This document shows positions 1-9,481 of a stretch of DNA of 29,852 nt, piece after piece (within the stretch, counting starts at the first letter, position 1; every line of letters starts with the position of its first letter). The DNA comes from a virus: the IMG/VR virus record IMGVR_UViG_3300033153_003977, positions 1-29,852 of that record. The stretch is one strand, 5' to 3'. A model generated the notes under the pieces. It was not told where the DNA came from and did no database searches. It saw only the letters and a program-made list of their open reading frames with translations. The translations under genes and the position numbers were made by a program.

Positions 1-99
1 GCTAAAACAAGTTCTCTTGATGCTATGGAAGTTCACTTCTTATCTGAAAGAGCTCTTTGTACAATGGGCGCAAACAACTTTGTAATATTCAAAGGATAA
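1..99 (+). CDS. C-terminal end of a virion protein, probably major capsid protein (partial)
   Basis: Frame 1 is open from the window edge to a TAA at 97-99 and encodes the last 32 residues of a protein, ending in ALCTMGANNFVIFKG. A strong intrinsic terminator follows directly, and the next genes are connector and tail genes, so the upstream gene belongs to the late virion block. A capsid gene followed by its own terminator is common in phages, because capsid transcripts are made in excess. The identity as major capsid protein is inferred from position and the terminator; the fragment is too short to prove a family. Confidence 0.55.
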   Translation, partial: AKTSSLDAMEVHFLSERALCTMGANNFVIFKG

Positions 100-112
100 T
101 TGTATACAATTT

Positions 113-142
113 AAAGGGGGTGGGTTTGCCATCCCCTTTTTT
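113..142 (+). terminator. intrinsic terminator after the capsid-end gene
   Basis: An 11-bp stem (113-123 with 129-139, one G-U pair) closes a 5-nt loop, GTTTG, and the transcript then runs into a U tract at 137-142. This is a standard rho-independent terminator. It separates the upstream virion gene from the gene at 168. Confidence 0.88.
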
Positions 143-167
143 ACTTACTTAAATAAAATTTAATAAA

Positions 168-908
168 ATGAAAAAAATGACACCCAAAGCGAGAGTGTAT
201 AAACTTAAAACAAAACACACTCCATTAAGCCTAATGTTGGCATCTAGAAACACAACTCAAAAGCCTTTAATATATTTTGATGAAGAAAAAATGGTAAATC
301 GACCACTAAGGTATGCGGTTAATCAGCAATCAATATTTGAAGACGAACAAGACGGTTCAGCTTTATTAGGCACCATTGTCTTTGAAGATGGATTTCTTAG
401 CACAAGAAGAGAAGATGTTTTACTACAAAAATTTTTAGAACTTCACCCAGATAAGGGTATAATATTTGAAGAAGTCGATCACGAAAAAAATGCAGAAAGA
501 GATTTAGAGTATATTAACGCTGAAGTAGATGCATTAATTGCAGCTAGAGAGCTCTCTGTAGATCAAATGGAAACCTTAGGTAGGGTTTTAATAGGGGGTA
601 AAGTAGACTCAATGAAAACTTCAGAGTTAAAACGTGATATATTAATATTCGCTAGAGATTACCCTATAGACTTTTTAGACGCTTTAGATAATGATGACAT
701 GGCATTAGAGTCTTTAGTAAAGAAAATGTTTGCTGAAGGAATGTTATCTTTCCGTAAAAAAAGCAGAGAAGTTTACTACAACTTACCTAACAATAAGAAA
801 AGATTAATTTTAGTTAAACATGGCGAGAGCCACATAAAAACAGTGATGTCTTATTTTCATACTGATAAAGGAATGGAAGTGTTAGATACATTGGAGAATT
901 TAATGTAA
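168..908 (+). CDS. conserved phage protein next to the capsid gene, unknown function
   Basis: A 246-residue soluble protein without signal peptide or membrane segment. The N-terminal part is basic, residues about 35-110 hold the pattern RYAVNQQSIFEDEQ ... GTIVFEDGFLS ... LLQKFLELHPDKG, and the second half is helical with a segment (about 138-165) resembling a small SAP/Rho-N-like helix bundle (TLGRVLIGG..D.MKTSELK). Proteins with the N-terminal pattern are, from memory, common beside capsid genes in diverse tailed phages, but I know no proven role. The start is the ATG after an A-rich leader. It sits alone between two terminators, which suggests separate control of its level. A head-decoration, scaffolding or completion role is possible but is inference only. 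Confidence 0.8.
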   Translation: MKKMTPKARVYKLKTKHTPLSLMLASRNTTQKPLIYFDEEKMVNRPLRYAVNQQSIFEDEQDGSALLGTIVFEDGFLSTRREDVLLQKFLELHPDKGIIFEEVDHEKNAERDLEYINAEVDALIAARELSVDQMETLGRVLIGGKVDSMKTSELKRDILIFARDYPIDFLDALDNDDMALESLVKKMFAEGMLSFRKKSREVYYNLPNNKKRLILVKHGESHIKTVMSYFHTDKGMEVLDTLENLM

Positions 909-931
909 AACTTTTAACTTAAACATTTAAT

Positions 932-962
932 AAAAGGCTCCTTTATAGGGGTCTTTTTTTTT
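932..962 (+). terminator. intrinsic terminator after the 246-aa gene
   Basis: A stem formed by 932-941 and 948-957 (with two G-U pairs) closes a loop TTTATA and is followed by an uninterrupted T run at 954-962. It lies 24 nt after the stop at 908 and just before a promoter-like motif, so it likely isolates the connector/tail operon. Confidence 0.85.
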
Positions 963-973
963 ACTTATCTTTG
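942..973 (+). promoter_or_regulatory. Bacteroidetes-type promoter motif ahead of the ring-protein genes
   Basis: TATCTTTG at 966-973 matches the Bacteroidetes -7 consensus TAnnTTTG. Only a weak -33 element (TTTA, 942-945, 20 nt upstream) is visible, and it overlaps the preceding terminator. The motif ends 16 nt before the ATG at 990, so the transcript leader would be very short. The same box with the following TAA and the same 16-nt spacing recurs at 9458-9465. Confidence 0.55.
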
Positions 974-989
974 TAACAAATACTCCCGA

Positions 990-1931
990 ATGATTAATGA
1001 AATTAGAAATACCGTTTTAGCTATTATAAACAAAAATAATAACGGTTACATGACTCCGGAGGAATTTAACTTATTTGCTGAACAAGCACAGTTAGAGGTA
1101 TTTGAGTCTTACTTCTTTGACTTAAACAAATGGATAATAAAGAAAAACCAAAGAGCTTCTAATTCTGGCTACGCAGACATTACACAGCAGTATGAAGAGG
1201 TAATAGATATTTTCTCCGAAACAAAGCCACTAAAACATAAAGCAGGTAACTTATTTTTCACCCCTAGTTTAGCCACTACTCAAGATGATTGGTTTACTTT
1301 AAATAGGTTAACAGCATACGAGACCTTACTAACTAGCGGAGCAAATACAGGTGTTGTTGTGGATAACTTAGTAGACGCAGGGGCAACTTTCACCACAGAC
1401 GGAATCTCCATTGGTGACATAGTAGTAAATATTACAACCGAAAAATACGCCTATGTTATAGATATAGCTGCCACCAGCTTAACTTTAACTGATGATATCT
1501 TTTTAGCTACACCTGAGAATTATAAAGTTCTAAAAGCAGCAGACGCTAGAGACATAGAAAGAGTAAGTCAAGGTAAAATAATAAAGCTAAACGCTTCAAA
1601 CTTAACATCTCCAACATCAAGCTACCCGGCTTACACTTTGCAAGAGGACCTTGTTTCTGCATATCCTTTATCTATAAATAGTTATGGTGAGTTATTTTGT
1701 CAATATGTAAGGTATCCAGCAAAACCAAACTGGACTTACAATGCGATAGGTCCCGATGGAGATCCTGTTTTTGACAACACCAATATAGATTATCGAGATT
1801 TTGAACTACCTTTAGATGATTCTATAGAGTTGATTATAAAAATATGTAGTTACGCAGGAATTAGTATTAGGGAGCCAGAGATAGTTCAGTTTGAGCAAAA
1901 TCAACAACAACAACAAATGATACAAGGATAG
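990..1931 (+). CDS. head-tail connector (ring protein 1-like), probable
   Basis: A 313-residue protein beginning MINEIRNTVLAIINKNNNGY, followed by EEFNLFAEQAQLEVFESYFFDLNKW (residues 23-47). This N-terminal pattern is one I associate with structural proteins that precede the tail-stabilisation gene in Bacteroidetes podoviruses, including crAss-like phages. Middle residues (about 115-175) look beta-rich; the C terminus is a glutamine run (QQQQQ). Its stop abuts the ATG of the next gene (TAG then ATG), so the two are likely translated together. Position before a second adaptor protein and the stabilisation protein supports a connector role. The assignment rests on recalled family patterns and context, not on a database match. 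Confidence 0.62.
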   Translation: MINEIRNTVLAIINKNNNGYMTPEEFNLFAEQAQLEVFESYFFDLNKWIIKKNQRASNSGYADITQQYEEVIDIFSETKPLKHKAGNLFFTPSLATTQDDWFTLNRLTAYETLLTSGANTGVVVDNLVDAGATFTTDGISIGDIVVNITTEKYAYVIDIAATSLTLTDDIFLATPENYKVLKAADARDIERVSQGKIIKLNASNLTSPTSSYPAYTLQEDLVSAYPLSINSYGELFCQYVRYPAKPNWTYNAIGPDGDPVFDNTNIDYRDFELPLDDSIELIIKICSYAGISIREPEIVQFEQNQQQQQMIQG

Positions 1932-2855
1932 ATGGCATATTCAATGACAGATCAAAAATATTACACCAACGATGGTGTAGTTCCTAAAAGCGCTAATTGG
2001 GGTAACTACCAATATGTATCTTTAAAAGATATAGTTAATAACTTCGAGCTTATGTTTGAAGGAGATGAAAGTTTAGTTAGCAAACAGAATAGATATAAGC
2101 TTTTGTTTCACGCAAAAAGAGGTATACAAGAAATAAACTATGATGCATTAAAGAATATTAAGATATTAGAAATGGACGTTTGTTCAGATTTAAAATACAT
2201 CTTACCTGCTGATTACGTCAACTACGTTAGGATATCCTTATTTATAAACGGCATACTTTACCCCTTAATAGAAAACTTTCAAACTAATTACTCTTCCGCA
2301 TATCTACAAGATGATCACTGTGAAGTTTTATTTGATATAGATGGCAACGCTTTAGGAAGTACCTCAGCTATAGACAACAAAAGAATAATGGGAATTAAAC
2401 CTACCTTGTATTTAAATCCTGGTCACCCTTACGATGGTAAAACTGGATATTGTTGTGATGGTAATTGGTACTTTACTTATGGTTTAGGAGGTAAATACGG
2501 AATGAATACTTCGTTAGCTAATCAAAACCCTAACTTTAGAATAGATAAAAAAGGCGGTGTAATTAATTTCAGCTCTGACATGGCTAACCAATTGGTTATA
2601 TTAGAATACGTTTCAGACGGCCTAGAAAGAGGTCATGATGATGATGTGATGATAAACAAGTTAGCTGAAGATTATTTATACGCATATATAAGATGGGCAG
2701 TTTTAGATAATAAATTAAATGTTCCCGAGTATGTTGTTTCTAGAGCTAGAAAAGAAAAAAGTAGTAAACTAAGAAATGCCAAAATAAGACTAAGTAATCT
2801 TCACCCAAGTAGGATTCTTATGCCATTACGAGGTAGAGCTAAATGGATTAAATGA
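1932..2855 (+). CDS. tail tubular/adaptor protein (ring protein 2-like), probable
   Basis: A 307-residue protein with the pattern SLKDIVNNFELMFEGDESLV (residues 31-50) and then RYKLLFHAKRGIQEINYDAL, LPADYVNYVRIS and a PLIENFQTNYSSAYLQDD segment. This series is typical of a widespread phage adaptor family found between portal and tail stabilisation genes (tail-tubular gp4/gp11-like role). The C terminus is strongly basic. The protein is soluble, without signal peptide. Its TGA overlaps the ATG of the next gene by 4 nt (ATGA), which couples translation of adaptor and stabilisation protein. The expected role is one of the stacked rings between portal and tail tip. Confidence 0.68.
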   Translation: MAYSMTDQKYYTNDGVVPKSANWGNYQYVSLKDIVNNFELMFEGDESLVSKQNRYKLLFHAKRGIQEINYDALKNIKILEMDVCSDLKYILPADYVNYVRISLFINGILYPLIENFQTNYSSAYLQDDHCEVLFDIDGNALGSTSAIDNKRIMGIKPTLYLNPGHPYDGKTGYCCDGNWYFTYGLGGKYGMNTSLANQNPNFRIDKKGGVINFSSDMANQLVILEYVSDGLERGHDDDVMINKLAEDYLYAYIRWAVLDNKLNVPEYVVSRARKEKSSKLRNAKIRLSNLHPSRILMPLRGRAKWIK

Positions 2856-5800
2856 AAATAACTAGAACTTTTACGGCAGGGATAATGAATAAGGATCTCG
2901 ATGAGCGTCTTATTCCGCAAGGTCAATACCGAGATGGTCAAAACATAGGTGTTTCTACTTCAGAAGAGTCTAATGTTGGAGCAATAGAAAACATATTAGG
3001 AAACACCCAAGTAGGAGGAGACTTATCTTTTTTAACAGCTAGTGCAGCTACTATTGGCGCTATTGCTGATTCTGCTAACGAGGAGTTCTATTGGTTTGTT
3101 ACAGACACGAGCTTTGACTACGTAATTAGGTATAATGAAACAACTAATTCTCATGTTGTATTACTTAAAGATACTAAAGGAAGGGTATTAAAGTTTGATA
3201 AAGAATACACAATAACCGGTATAAATTTACTTGATAATCTACTTTTTTGGACAGATAATCTAAATGCCCCTCGAAGATTAAATATAGATAGGTATTATGC
3301 TCTTGACGATTTCACGGAAGATGATATTTCGGTGATAGTAAAACCTCCTTTATCTCCTCCATCTATTCAGCTTCAAAATAACGTAAACAACACCACGGTA
3401 ACCATTCCCATACCCCCAGAAGACTCCCCTAATAAGCCAAATGGGATAGCAGAAGTATACCTTAGATTCGGGTACAGATGGAGGTATGAAAATAATGAAT
3501 ATAGCGCATTGTCTCCGTTTTCATCAACAGCTTTTGGAACTACAGCTATGAGCTTTAATTATTCTGATGGAGTATTTAATTCTATGATAAATGGCTTTAA
3601 TCAAGTGGAATTAACAGTAGACACAGGAGGAAGTCAAGTAGAGGAAATTCAATTAGTATTTTTTAATGAATACACTGGCTCTGTTTACACTATTGAAACT
3701 TTTAATAAAAAAGAAAATTTACTAGCAGACAACTCTCCTTTTCAAGCGCTGTTTAATAACAGTAAAATATACTCTATTGTGAGTGTAGATGAAGTTTCTA
3801 GATTATTTGACAATGTTCCTTTAAAAGCAAAGGCGCAGGAAATAATAGGAGGGAGATTAATATACGGAAACTACATTCAAGGGTATAATATTGTAGACTC
3901 GGAAGGCGCTAGTATTCCTATAGATTTCTCTGTAGAGTCTGCATCCCTGCAAGCAACAACAGCCTTTGGCATTCCTAGTTTTAAAAGCGATAGGTCTTAC
4001 GAGGTTGGATTAGTTTATTTAGATGACTACGGTAGAATGTCCACTGTTTTAACCCCTGACTTAAATGGTGTTCAAAATCAATTTTCTAACACAGTATATA
4101 TACCACCTTCTCAAGCTGCAACCATAAACGATTTAAGAATCTCTATAAACCACCAAGCCCCTGCGTTTGCCAGTAAGTATAGAATATTTCTAAAACAAAG
4201 TAAAGAGAATGACTATTTCACCATATTTCCTTTAGCATCTTATAGAGACGGCAATGATTATTACTTTTTTATAAATAGATCTGAAGTAAATAAAGTTACA
4301 GTAGGTTCATTTATATACATGAAACAATTAAATGGGATAGCAACCCTATCTAATAAGCAGTATAAAGTTCAAGAAGTAGAGGTGAAACCTGAGAATTTTC
4401 TAGGAAACAATGAGATTCCTGGTTTGTATTTTAAAATAACCGACAATTTAGGACAAATAAATCTTGAGGAATACACAGCGGAATATGAAGGAATAGGGGG
4501 CGTTAAGAGCGGTGTTGGTAGCGGTTATAATTCTTATGGAGGACACATTACGGTAGGTTTTAATGGAAATGGAGTTGGCAGCTCTACTTATGTGGGGCAA
4601 ATAGATTTTCCTCACTTCTATGGAGCTTCTTTAACGAATAAAAGGTTAACACTTATAAAAGGCCCTAAACTATCTGAAAACGCAACCAATGCTCGGAGAG
4701 ACGCTAGAATTAAAATAGTAATTGGTGCCAATGAAACCTTTGACGTGTATAATTTTGTTGATGGAATTTATGAGCTTTGGTATAGCGCTGTTAGTTTAAT
4801 TCCGTATTACACTGGTAACTACACTTTAAATAACCCACCTCCGACTATCTTAAACAACTTAGCTGTTCCATATGACTTAAACATAATCATGAAATTTAAC
4901 GATGGGCCAGGTTACAACATAGGAGATTATTGGACTATAAATGTACATTCAGAAGATGGATTAAGTGTTTTTGATGTACCTACTAGGAATGCTGGAAATC
5001 TAAATTCGCAATATGTTAGCCAGGCTGTAGGTGTATACGCTGGGGTGGCTCCAGTTACAGCAGGATATCAAATAGTTTCCGATAGTGGACAAGCACTTCA
5101 AACTCCATTTAATGACCAAAACCCCATGCCTTCTTTTAGGGATAAACGAATAAATGTAGGAGCTACTATAACCATAAATCTAGAAGAGAATCTATACATT
5201 GGAACAGATTTAACAGAAACAGAGACAAGTGAAAATACTTTTTTCTCAAGTGCTAATTATGACAATATTGAAGAGTGGTTTTATCAAGAAGACATATGGC
5301 AAACCTTAACTCATACTATAGCGCAAACTGGATTACAAAATAGAGGTAAGAGAGTGTTTTTCAGAAGAGTGTTAACAAACATAGGTTTTGGAGGTGCAGA
5401 CTCTTCTTTCACTATAGCTGCAATAGGATGGAATGGAACAACTTATTACCAACATCAGTTTGCACAAAGCCTAGGAGGTTACCCATACGATAGTGGATTC
5501 AACTGGGGCACATGGGCTCAGTTATTAAGCTATACGGAGCCAATTGTAATGTACATAAAAGCTAGCGAACCCGAAGATCAGGTAGCTCCAAACTCAGGGA
5601 CTACCTATGGAAATAGCGCACTCAGAGTAACGGAAATAAAAGCCACTTTTAAAATAACTCAAAACGTATCAGGACCTCCTTTATTTGAGAGTAAACCTAT
5701 TGATAACGCTTCGGACGTTTTTTACGAAACTCCATTCACTTTTAATATTGATAAAATAAATAACCTGCATGAAGCTAATATTCAAAACCAAACTTTAAAC

Positions 5801-8623
5801 GCATCTCCAGCTGTTGTTAGCTTAAACCTTAACACCCTTCTTACCGCTACAACTCAACAAAAACAAAATTCTGAATTTAATTGTTACACCTTTGGAAATG
5901 GAATAGAAGCTACCAGAGTAAAAGCAGGCGACACTCTACCTTGGTTAAAATACTCACCTAGAGCGAGTAGTAGTATAGAACAATACGAAGAAGAACATTT
6001 ATCTGCAAGCTTAACTTATAGTGGGGTATTTGTAGAAAACACCAACATAAATAACTTAAATGAATTTAACCTTTCACTAGCTAACTATAAAGATGTTAAT
6101 AAAGAATATGGCCCGATTCAAAAGTTACACACTAGGGATAATGACATTATCACTCTTCAAGAAGACAAGGTATCTAAAATATTATTTGGCAAAAACTTAC
6201 TATCTGATGCAGTTGGTGGTGGATCTGTTGCTTCAATTCCTCAAGTTTTAGGAACACAAGTCCCTTATGTAGGAGAATATGGAATAAGTCACAACCCAGA
6301 AAGCTTTACATCTTGGGGCGCTCAATTGTATTTTTCTGACGCAAAAAGAGGTGCGGTTATTCGTTTAGGGCAAGATGGTTTGTTTGAGATATCTAATAAT
6401 GGCATGAGCGACTACTTTAAAGACTTATTTAGAGATAATTTTACCACGCAAAAGCTAGGGGTTTATGATCCATTTAAAGAGCAGTACATTATATCTAACA
6501 CTGATCAAAGTGCAATTCCATGTGAAGCTACAATAGAAAGCGACATTAAACCCGGCAATCCGTTTATATTCGTTAGTTACGGCCCTAACACAACCACAAT
6601 TACTATTGAATCCACTAGGTCTTGGAGTGTTGATCTTGTAGACACAGGAGACGGAACTGGATGGGTAACTATTAACGGTCAAACCCCTACATATAATGGA
6701 AGTTTAAATGAGACAGTAACTATATCTATAGCAAACAATGGATTCGCTAATCCCCCTCGCCAGTGTGAGATATCTGTTACTGCGTGTAACGGCTTAATAT
6801 GGCAAAAAACAATAAAACAACAAGGTACAGAGCTAGATGTAGACTTGTGGGGTGTTTTAAGTGCTGGGAAAGGAAATGACACTACCACTGAAATTACAGC
6901 TGGATTTGAATATGACTACACATCTAACACTGGATCTCCTTTAGATTTTACCGGCCAGAAGGTGGTTGGCGATAGCGAATTATTTGTTAATAGAATATAT
7001 AAAGGGATAGAAGGTGAGCCTGGGCTACCAGTAGAAGGAGATACTGTAGAGTTAAAAATTTCTGAAATAGGAGCTGTTAACAAATCTACTTTTTCACCCA
7101 CCTTAGGGGGTAAGATGTATTTTTTAAAGACCAATACGGTTTATACTCAAAGTCAACTAGAGCAAGCTTTAGCGGATCCTGGGTTAGCTTCAGTTGTTCC
7201 TACTTCAGTTGGGACAGATTGGGTAGGTTCTTTTACTTTCAATAGGGTAGGTTTTAGATACGCTTATTTTATTGTTGATTTTAGAAATATCATAACAGCT
7301 TCAGGTGCGTCTACCTTTGACTTTCCAGCCGCATCTAACAATGTAGCAGGTACATTTAAAGGTAAAATAGACTTTACTGACAATGAGGGTAGAGTAAGCT
7401 TGCCTTACACCCCTAGTGGAGTAGCCGGCAACATCTATACAATTAAAAATGGAGATGCTGTAATAGCTACTACTGGAACTACTCCAGTTACTGTAGCTGG
7501 GACTTTAGATTTTATTAAAGCCACTAATAACAATATATATGATGTAGAGATAGAGTTTTTTGGTGACAATCAAAATTTCAGATTAGACGCTCCTCTTCCA
7601 ACATTGACTCTATTTGACTATGAATCTACAGCTGAGTCTTTAGATCCGGCAGACCCATTGTATATATGTAGAGCAACAGCTCCGTTACCTAATAACACAA
7701 GATGGCATAATGGCTCAGGTGCACTACCAGTTGAAGGAGATATAGTTTATGAAAACCCATTTGGAACATCCAGAACTAGCGGTGGAACTTATCACAGGTA
7801 TGGTACAGTAGCAGCTCCAAATAGTATTTATTTATTCGTTCAACCCGATGGAACTGTAAGTGAAACATCTGTCTGCGCTGCATGTGCTGAAGTTGCTGTT
7901 CCAGTTATTAGTACACCAGCTACGGTTTATTTACAAGAAGATACTTTTATTGAGTTAAACATAATCGCTAGTAATAATCCTACTTTCTACGAGTTGTCGG
8001 GAACGTGTTCAAGTATAGCAGTGACATCAGGGGCTGAAGGAGCTACTATTACTTGGGTGGATTGTAACTCTATAAGTCAAAATTATACTTTAAGACCAAA
8101 TGAAACGACCTTTATTACAACAACTATAGGTTACACTACTACATCTGGAACTACTACAAGTGTTACTAACGGAATTCAAGCTGACACTTACTTACCACAG
8201 GGATTGTCCTTTGATTTAAGTGCAGGGGTTATTTCTGGAACACCATCGCAAAGCGGAACCTATCCTATTGATTTTGTAGCTAGAAACTGTTTTGGACCTT
8301 CCGCTAACTTCACTTTAACTTTTGTAGTTGATAGTGAGTCACGAAGAACTTTCCTAATGGATGGTACTCAATTTGCATACACTCCAGGTTCAGCTTGTAT
8401 ACTTACACCGACATCAACATTGTTCTACCATAGCGGAGAGCAAGATAATCCTCAAATAAATGACGTTGTGCTTGTTCCTACAGTAGGAAAGGGAGGTTCG
8501 TCTGATTTAGGTCCTTTTAGAGGTGGGTATGTGTGGTACTTCGCTGAAGATGTTGGCGCTAACGGAAGTTCACTTCTCATAGACGACACAGGTACAATAC
8601 GAGATATATTAACATGTCCTTAA
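2852..8623 (+). CDS. giant tail stabilisation ('muzzle'-like) protein with Ig domains
   Basis: A 1923-residue virion protein. The first 55 residues carry DLDERLIPQGQYRDGQNIGV and then SEESNVGAIENILGN, the signature I associate with podovirus tail-stabilisation proteins (P22 gp10-like and crAss-like), which cap the connector. Residues about 60-500 fit a beta-propeller-type body (LLFWTDNLNAPRRLNIDRY, FGYRWRYENNEYSALSPFSS). Residues about 1236-1322 look like a BACON domain: a TRSWSV core with a Trp, GWVTI, and a terminal IKQQG strand. Residues about 1780-1828 match a He_PIG-type Ig domain (LPQGLSFDLSAGVISGTPSQ). Two diverged copies of a Cys-bounded module flank the He_PIG domain (1606-1675 and 1849-1922). 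The start is the ATG overlapping the previous stop. BACON and Ig domains in phage tails are usually taken as glycan- or surface-binding, so host attachment is plausible but unproven. Confidence 0.75.
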   Translation: MKITRTFTAGIMNKDLDERLIPQGQYRDGQNIGVSTSEESNVGAIENILGNTQVGGDLSFLTASAATIGAIADSANEEFYWFVTDTSFDYVIRYNETTNSHVVLLKDTKGRVLKFDKEYTITGINLLDNLLFWTDNLNAPRRLNIDRYYALDDFTEDDISVIVKPPLSPPSIQLQNNVNNTTVTIPIPPEDSPNKPNGIAEVYLRFGYRWRYENNEYSALSPFSSTAFGTTAMSFNYSDGVFNSMINGFNQVELTVDTGGSQVEEIQLVFFNEYTGSVYTIETFNKKENLLADNSPFQALFNNSKIYSIVSVDEVSRLFDNVPLKAKAQEIIGGRLIYGNYIQGYNIVDSEGASIPIDFSVESASLQATTAFGIPSFKSDRSYEVGLVYLDDYGRMSTVLTPDLNGVQNQFSNTVYIPPSQAATINDLRISINHQAPAFASKYRIFLKQSKENDYFTIFPLASYRDGNDYYFFINRSEVNKVTVGSFIYMKQLNGIATLSNKQYKVQEVEVKPENFLGNNEIPGLYFKITDNLGQINLEEYTAEYEGIGGVKSGVGSGYNSYGGHITVGFNGNGVGSSTYVGQIDFPHFYGASLTNKRLTLIKGPKLSENATNARRDARIKIVIGANETFDVYNFVDGIYELWYSAVSLIPYYTGNYTLNNPPPTILNNLAVPYDLNIIMKFNDGPGYNIGDYWTINVHSEDGLSVFDVPTRNAGNLNSQYVSQAVGVYAGVAPVTAGYQIVSDSGQALQTPFNDQNPMPSFRDKRINVGATITINLEENLYIGTDLTETETSENTFFSSANYDNIEEWFYQEDIWQTLTHTIAQTGLQNRGKRVFFRRVLTNIGFGGADSSFTIAAIGWNGTTYYQHQFAQSLGGYPYDSGFNWGTWAQLLSYTEPIVMYIKASEPEDQVAPNSGTTYGNSALRVTEIKATFKITQNVSGPPLFESKPIDNASDVFYETPFTFNIDKINNLHEANIQNQTLNASPAVVSLNLNTLLTATTQQKQNSEFNCYTFGNGIEATRVKAGDTLPWLKYSPRASSSIEQYEEEHLSASLTYSGVFVENTNINNLNEFNLSLANYKDVNKEYGPIQKLHTRDNDIITLQEDKVSKILFGKNLLSDAVGGGSVASIPQVLGTQVPYVGEYGISHNPESFTSWGAQLYFSDAKRGAVIRLGQDGLFEISNNGMSDYFKDLFRDNFTTQKLGVYDPFKEQYIISNTDQSAIPCEATIESDIKPGNPFIFVSYGPNTTTITIESTRSWSVDLVDTGDGTGWVTINGQTPTYNGSLNETVTISIANNGFANPPRQCEISVTACNGLIWQKTIKQQGTELDVDLWGVLSAGKGNDTTTEITAGFEYDYTSNTGSPLDFTGQKVVGDSELFVNRIYKGIEGEPGLPVEGDTVELKISEIGAVNKSTFSPTLGGKMYFLKTNTVYTQSQLEQALADPGLASVVPTSVGTDWVGSFTFNRVGFRYAYFIVDFRNIITASGASTFDFPAASNNVAGTFKGKIDFTDNEGRVSLPYTPSGVAGNIYTIKNGDAVIATTGTTPVTVAGTLDFIKATNNNIYDVEIEFFGDNQNFRLDAPLPTLTLFDYESTAESLDPADPLYICRATAPLPNNTRWHNGSGALPVEGDIVYENPFGTSRTSGGTYHRYGTVAAPNSIYLFVQPDGTVSETSVCAACAEVAVPVISTPATVYLQEDTFIELNIIASNNPTFYELSGTCSSIAVTSGAEGATITWVDCNSISQNYTLRPNETTFITTTIGYTTTSGTTTSVTNGIQADTYLPQGLSFDLSAGVISGTPSQSGTYPIDFVARNCFGPSANFTLTFVVDSESRRTFLMDGTQFAYTPGSACILTPTSTLFYHSGEQDNPQINDVVLVPTVGKGGSSDLGPFRGGYVWYFAEDVGANGSSLLIDDTGTIRDILTCP

Positions 8624-8625
8624 AT

Positions 8626-8640
8626 GATGAGTGTGAACAA
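8626..8640 (+). repeat. copy 1 of the 15-bp repeat GATGAGTGTGAACAA
   Basis: This copy lies 3 nt after the stop of the stabilisation-protein gene, in the short gap before the 265-aa gene. An ATG pair (8624 and 8627) opens a 12-codon frame beginning MMSVNN that stops at 8660-8662, overlapping the next gene. The identical 15-mer begins the HNH gene on the minus strand (21637-21623) and occurs at 29634-29648. Confidence 0.7.
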
Positions 8641-8654
8641 TAAAATATTTACAT

Positions 8655-9452
8655 ATGAGTAACTTAAAAACAATAAGCTATGCCCCTATTGCGAAAGGGT
8701 GGACATCGTTTCATTCGTTCTACCCTGAATGGATGCTTGGCATGAACAGTCAGTTATATACTTTTTATCAAGGCAAACCATGGAAACATTATTCTAATCC
8801 AGTTAGGAACTCATACTATGGCGCAGCTAGTGTAGCTTCATCTGTTCGATTTGTTTTTAACGACCAACCTACAGAAGCTAAGATGTTTAAAACACTGGAG
8901 CTTGAAAGTTTACAACAGTGGACAGCTGACTTAATAAGTGACTTACATACTGGGCGTATTGATTCTACTTATTTTGTTTTGAAAGAAGGGTCGTACTTTT
9001 CCAATGTAAGAAGATCTGGCACAGAAACTGGATTAAATGTGGACTGGTCGCAAATATCCACGCAAGGAATCGGAGGTGCATCTAATGTTATTCCTGGTAA
9101 CCCGGTGAGAATTGAATTTGCCTTAGGTTTAAATCAACCGTTAAACCCATTAATAAATGCTTTCGTAGCTGGTACAGCGGTGGGCGATGTAGCTTATTAT
9201 GAAGCTGGTGGTGTGTTGTTCGAAATAGGAGTTATAACTGCGATTAACCGAACTTCATTACCTCAATACATTGAAGTCACTAACCCTGTTAATACCCCGG
9301 CAGTAGGCAACTTTATTTTCACTAGTAAAAATGCAGAAGTAGAATCTTATGGGTTAAGAGGTCATTATGCAGAAGTTACACTTACCAACCTAAGTTCTTC
9401 GTTGTCAGAATTATTTGCTGTAAATTCGGAAATATTTAAGAGTTACCCTTAA
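8655..9452 (+). CDS. conserved phage tail protein, probable
   Basis: A 265-residue protein with the N-terminal pattern KGWTSFHSFYPEWMLGMNSQ, then FYQGKPWKHYSNP, NSYYGA and KMFKTLELES, and the C-terminal pattern ESYGLRGHYAEVTLTN ... ELFAVNSEIFKSYP. I recognise this pairing as a conserved virion protein that follows the stabilisation gene in Bacteroidetes and other environmental phages. Its exact place in the virion is not known to me. No signal peptide or membrane segment. The start is the ATG at 8655, 31 nt after the previous stop. The hydrophilic, beta-rich body and the context suggest a tail or tail-tip component. Confidence 0.68.
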   Translation: MSNLKTISYAPIAKGWTSFHSFYPEWMLGMNSQLYTFYQGKPWKHYSNPVRNSYYGAASVASSVRFVFNDQPTEAKMFKTLELESLQQWTADLISDLHTGRIDSTYFVLKEGSYFSNVRRSGTETGLNVDWSQISTQGIGGASNVIPGNPVRIEFALGLNQPLNPLINAFVAGTAVGDVAYYEAGGVLFEIGVITAINRTSLPQYIEVTNPVNTPAVGNFIFTSKNAEVESYGLRGHYAEVTLTNLSSSLSELFAVNSEIFKSYP

Positions 9453-9465
9453 TTTAGTATCTTTG
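9435..9465 (+). promoter_or_regulatory. Bacteroidetes-type promoter motif ahead of the ejection-protein genes
   Basis: TATCTTTG at 9458-9465 matches the -7 consensus TAnnTTTG, with a weak TTTA -33 element at 9435-9438 (19-nt spacer), partly inside the end of the upstream gene. Sixteen nt separate the box from the ATG at 9482, exactly as at 966-973, and both boxes are followed by TAA. It would allow a separate transcript for the three long genes that follow. Confidence 0.5.
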
Positions 9466-9481
9466 TAAAAACTGCGTTATC

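Noticed and set aside
8624-8662. A 12-codon frame (MMSVNNKIFTYE) between two virion genes
   Set aside because: It is too short to support as a gene; I kept only the 15-bp repeat it contains as an observation.
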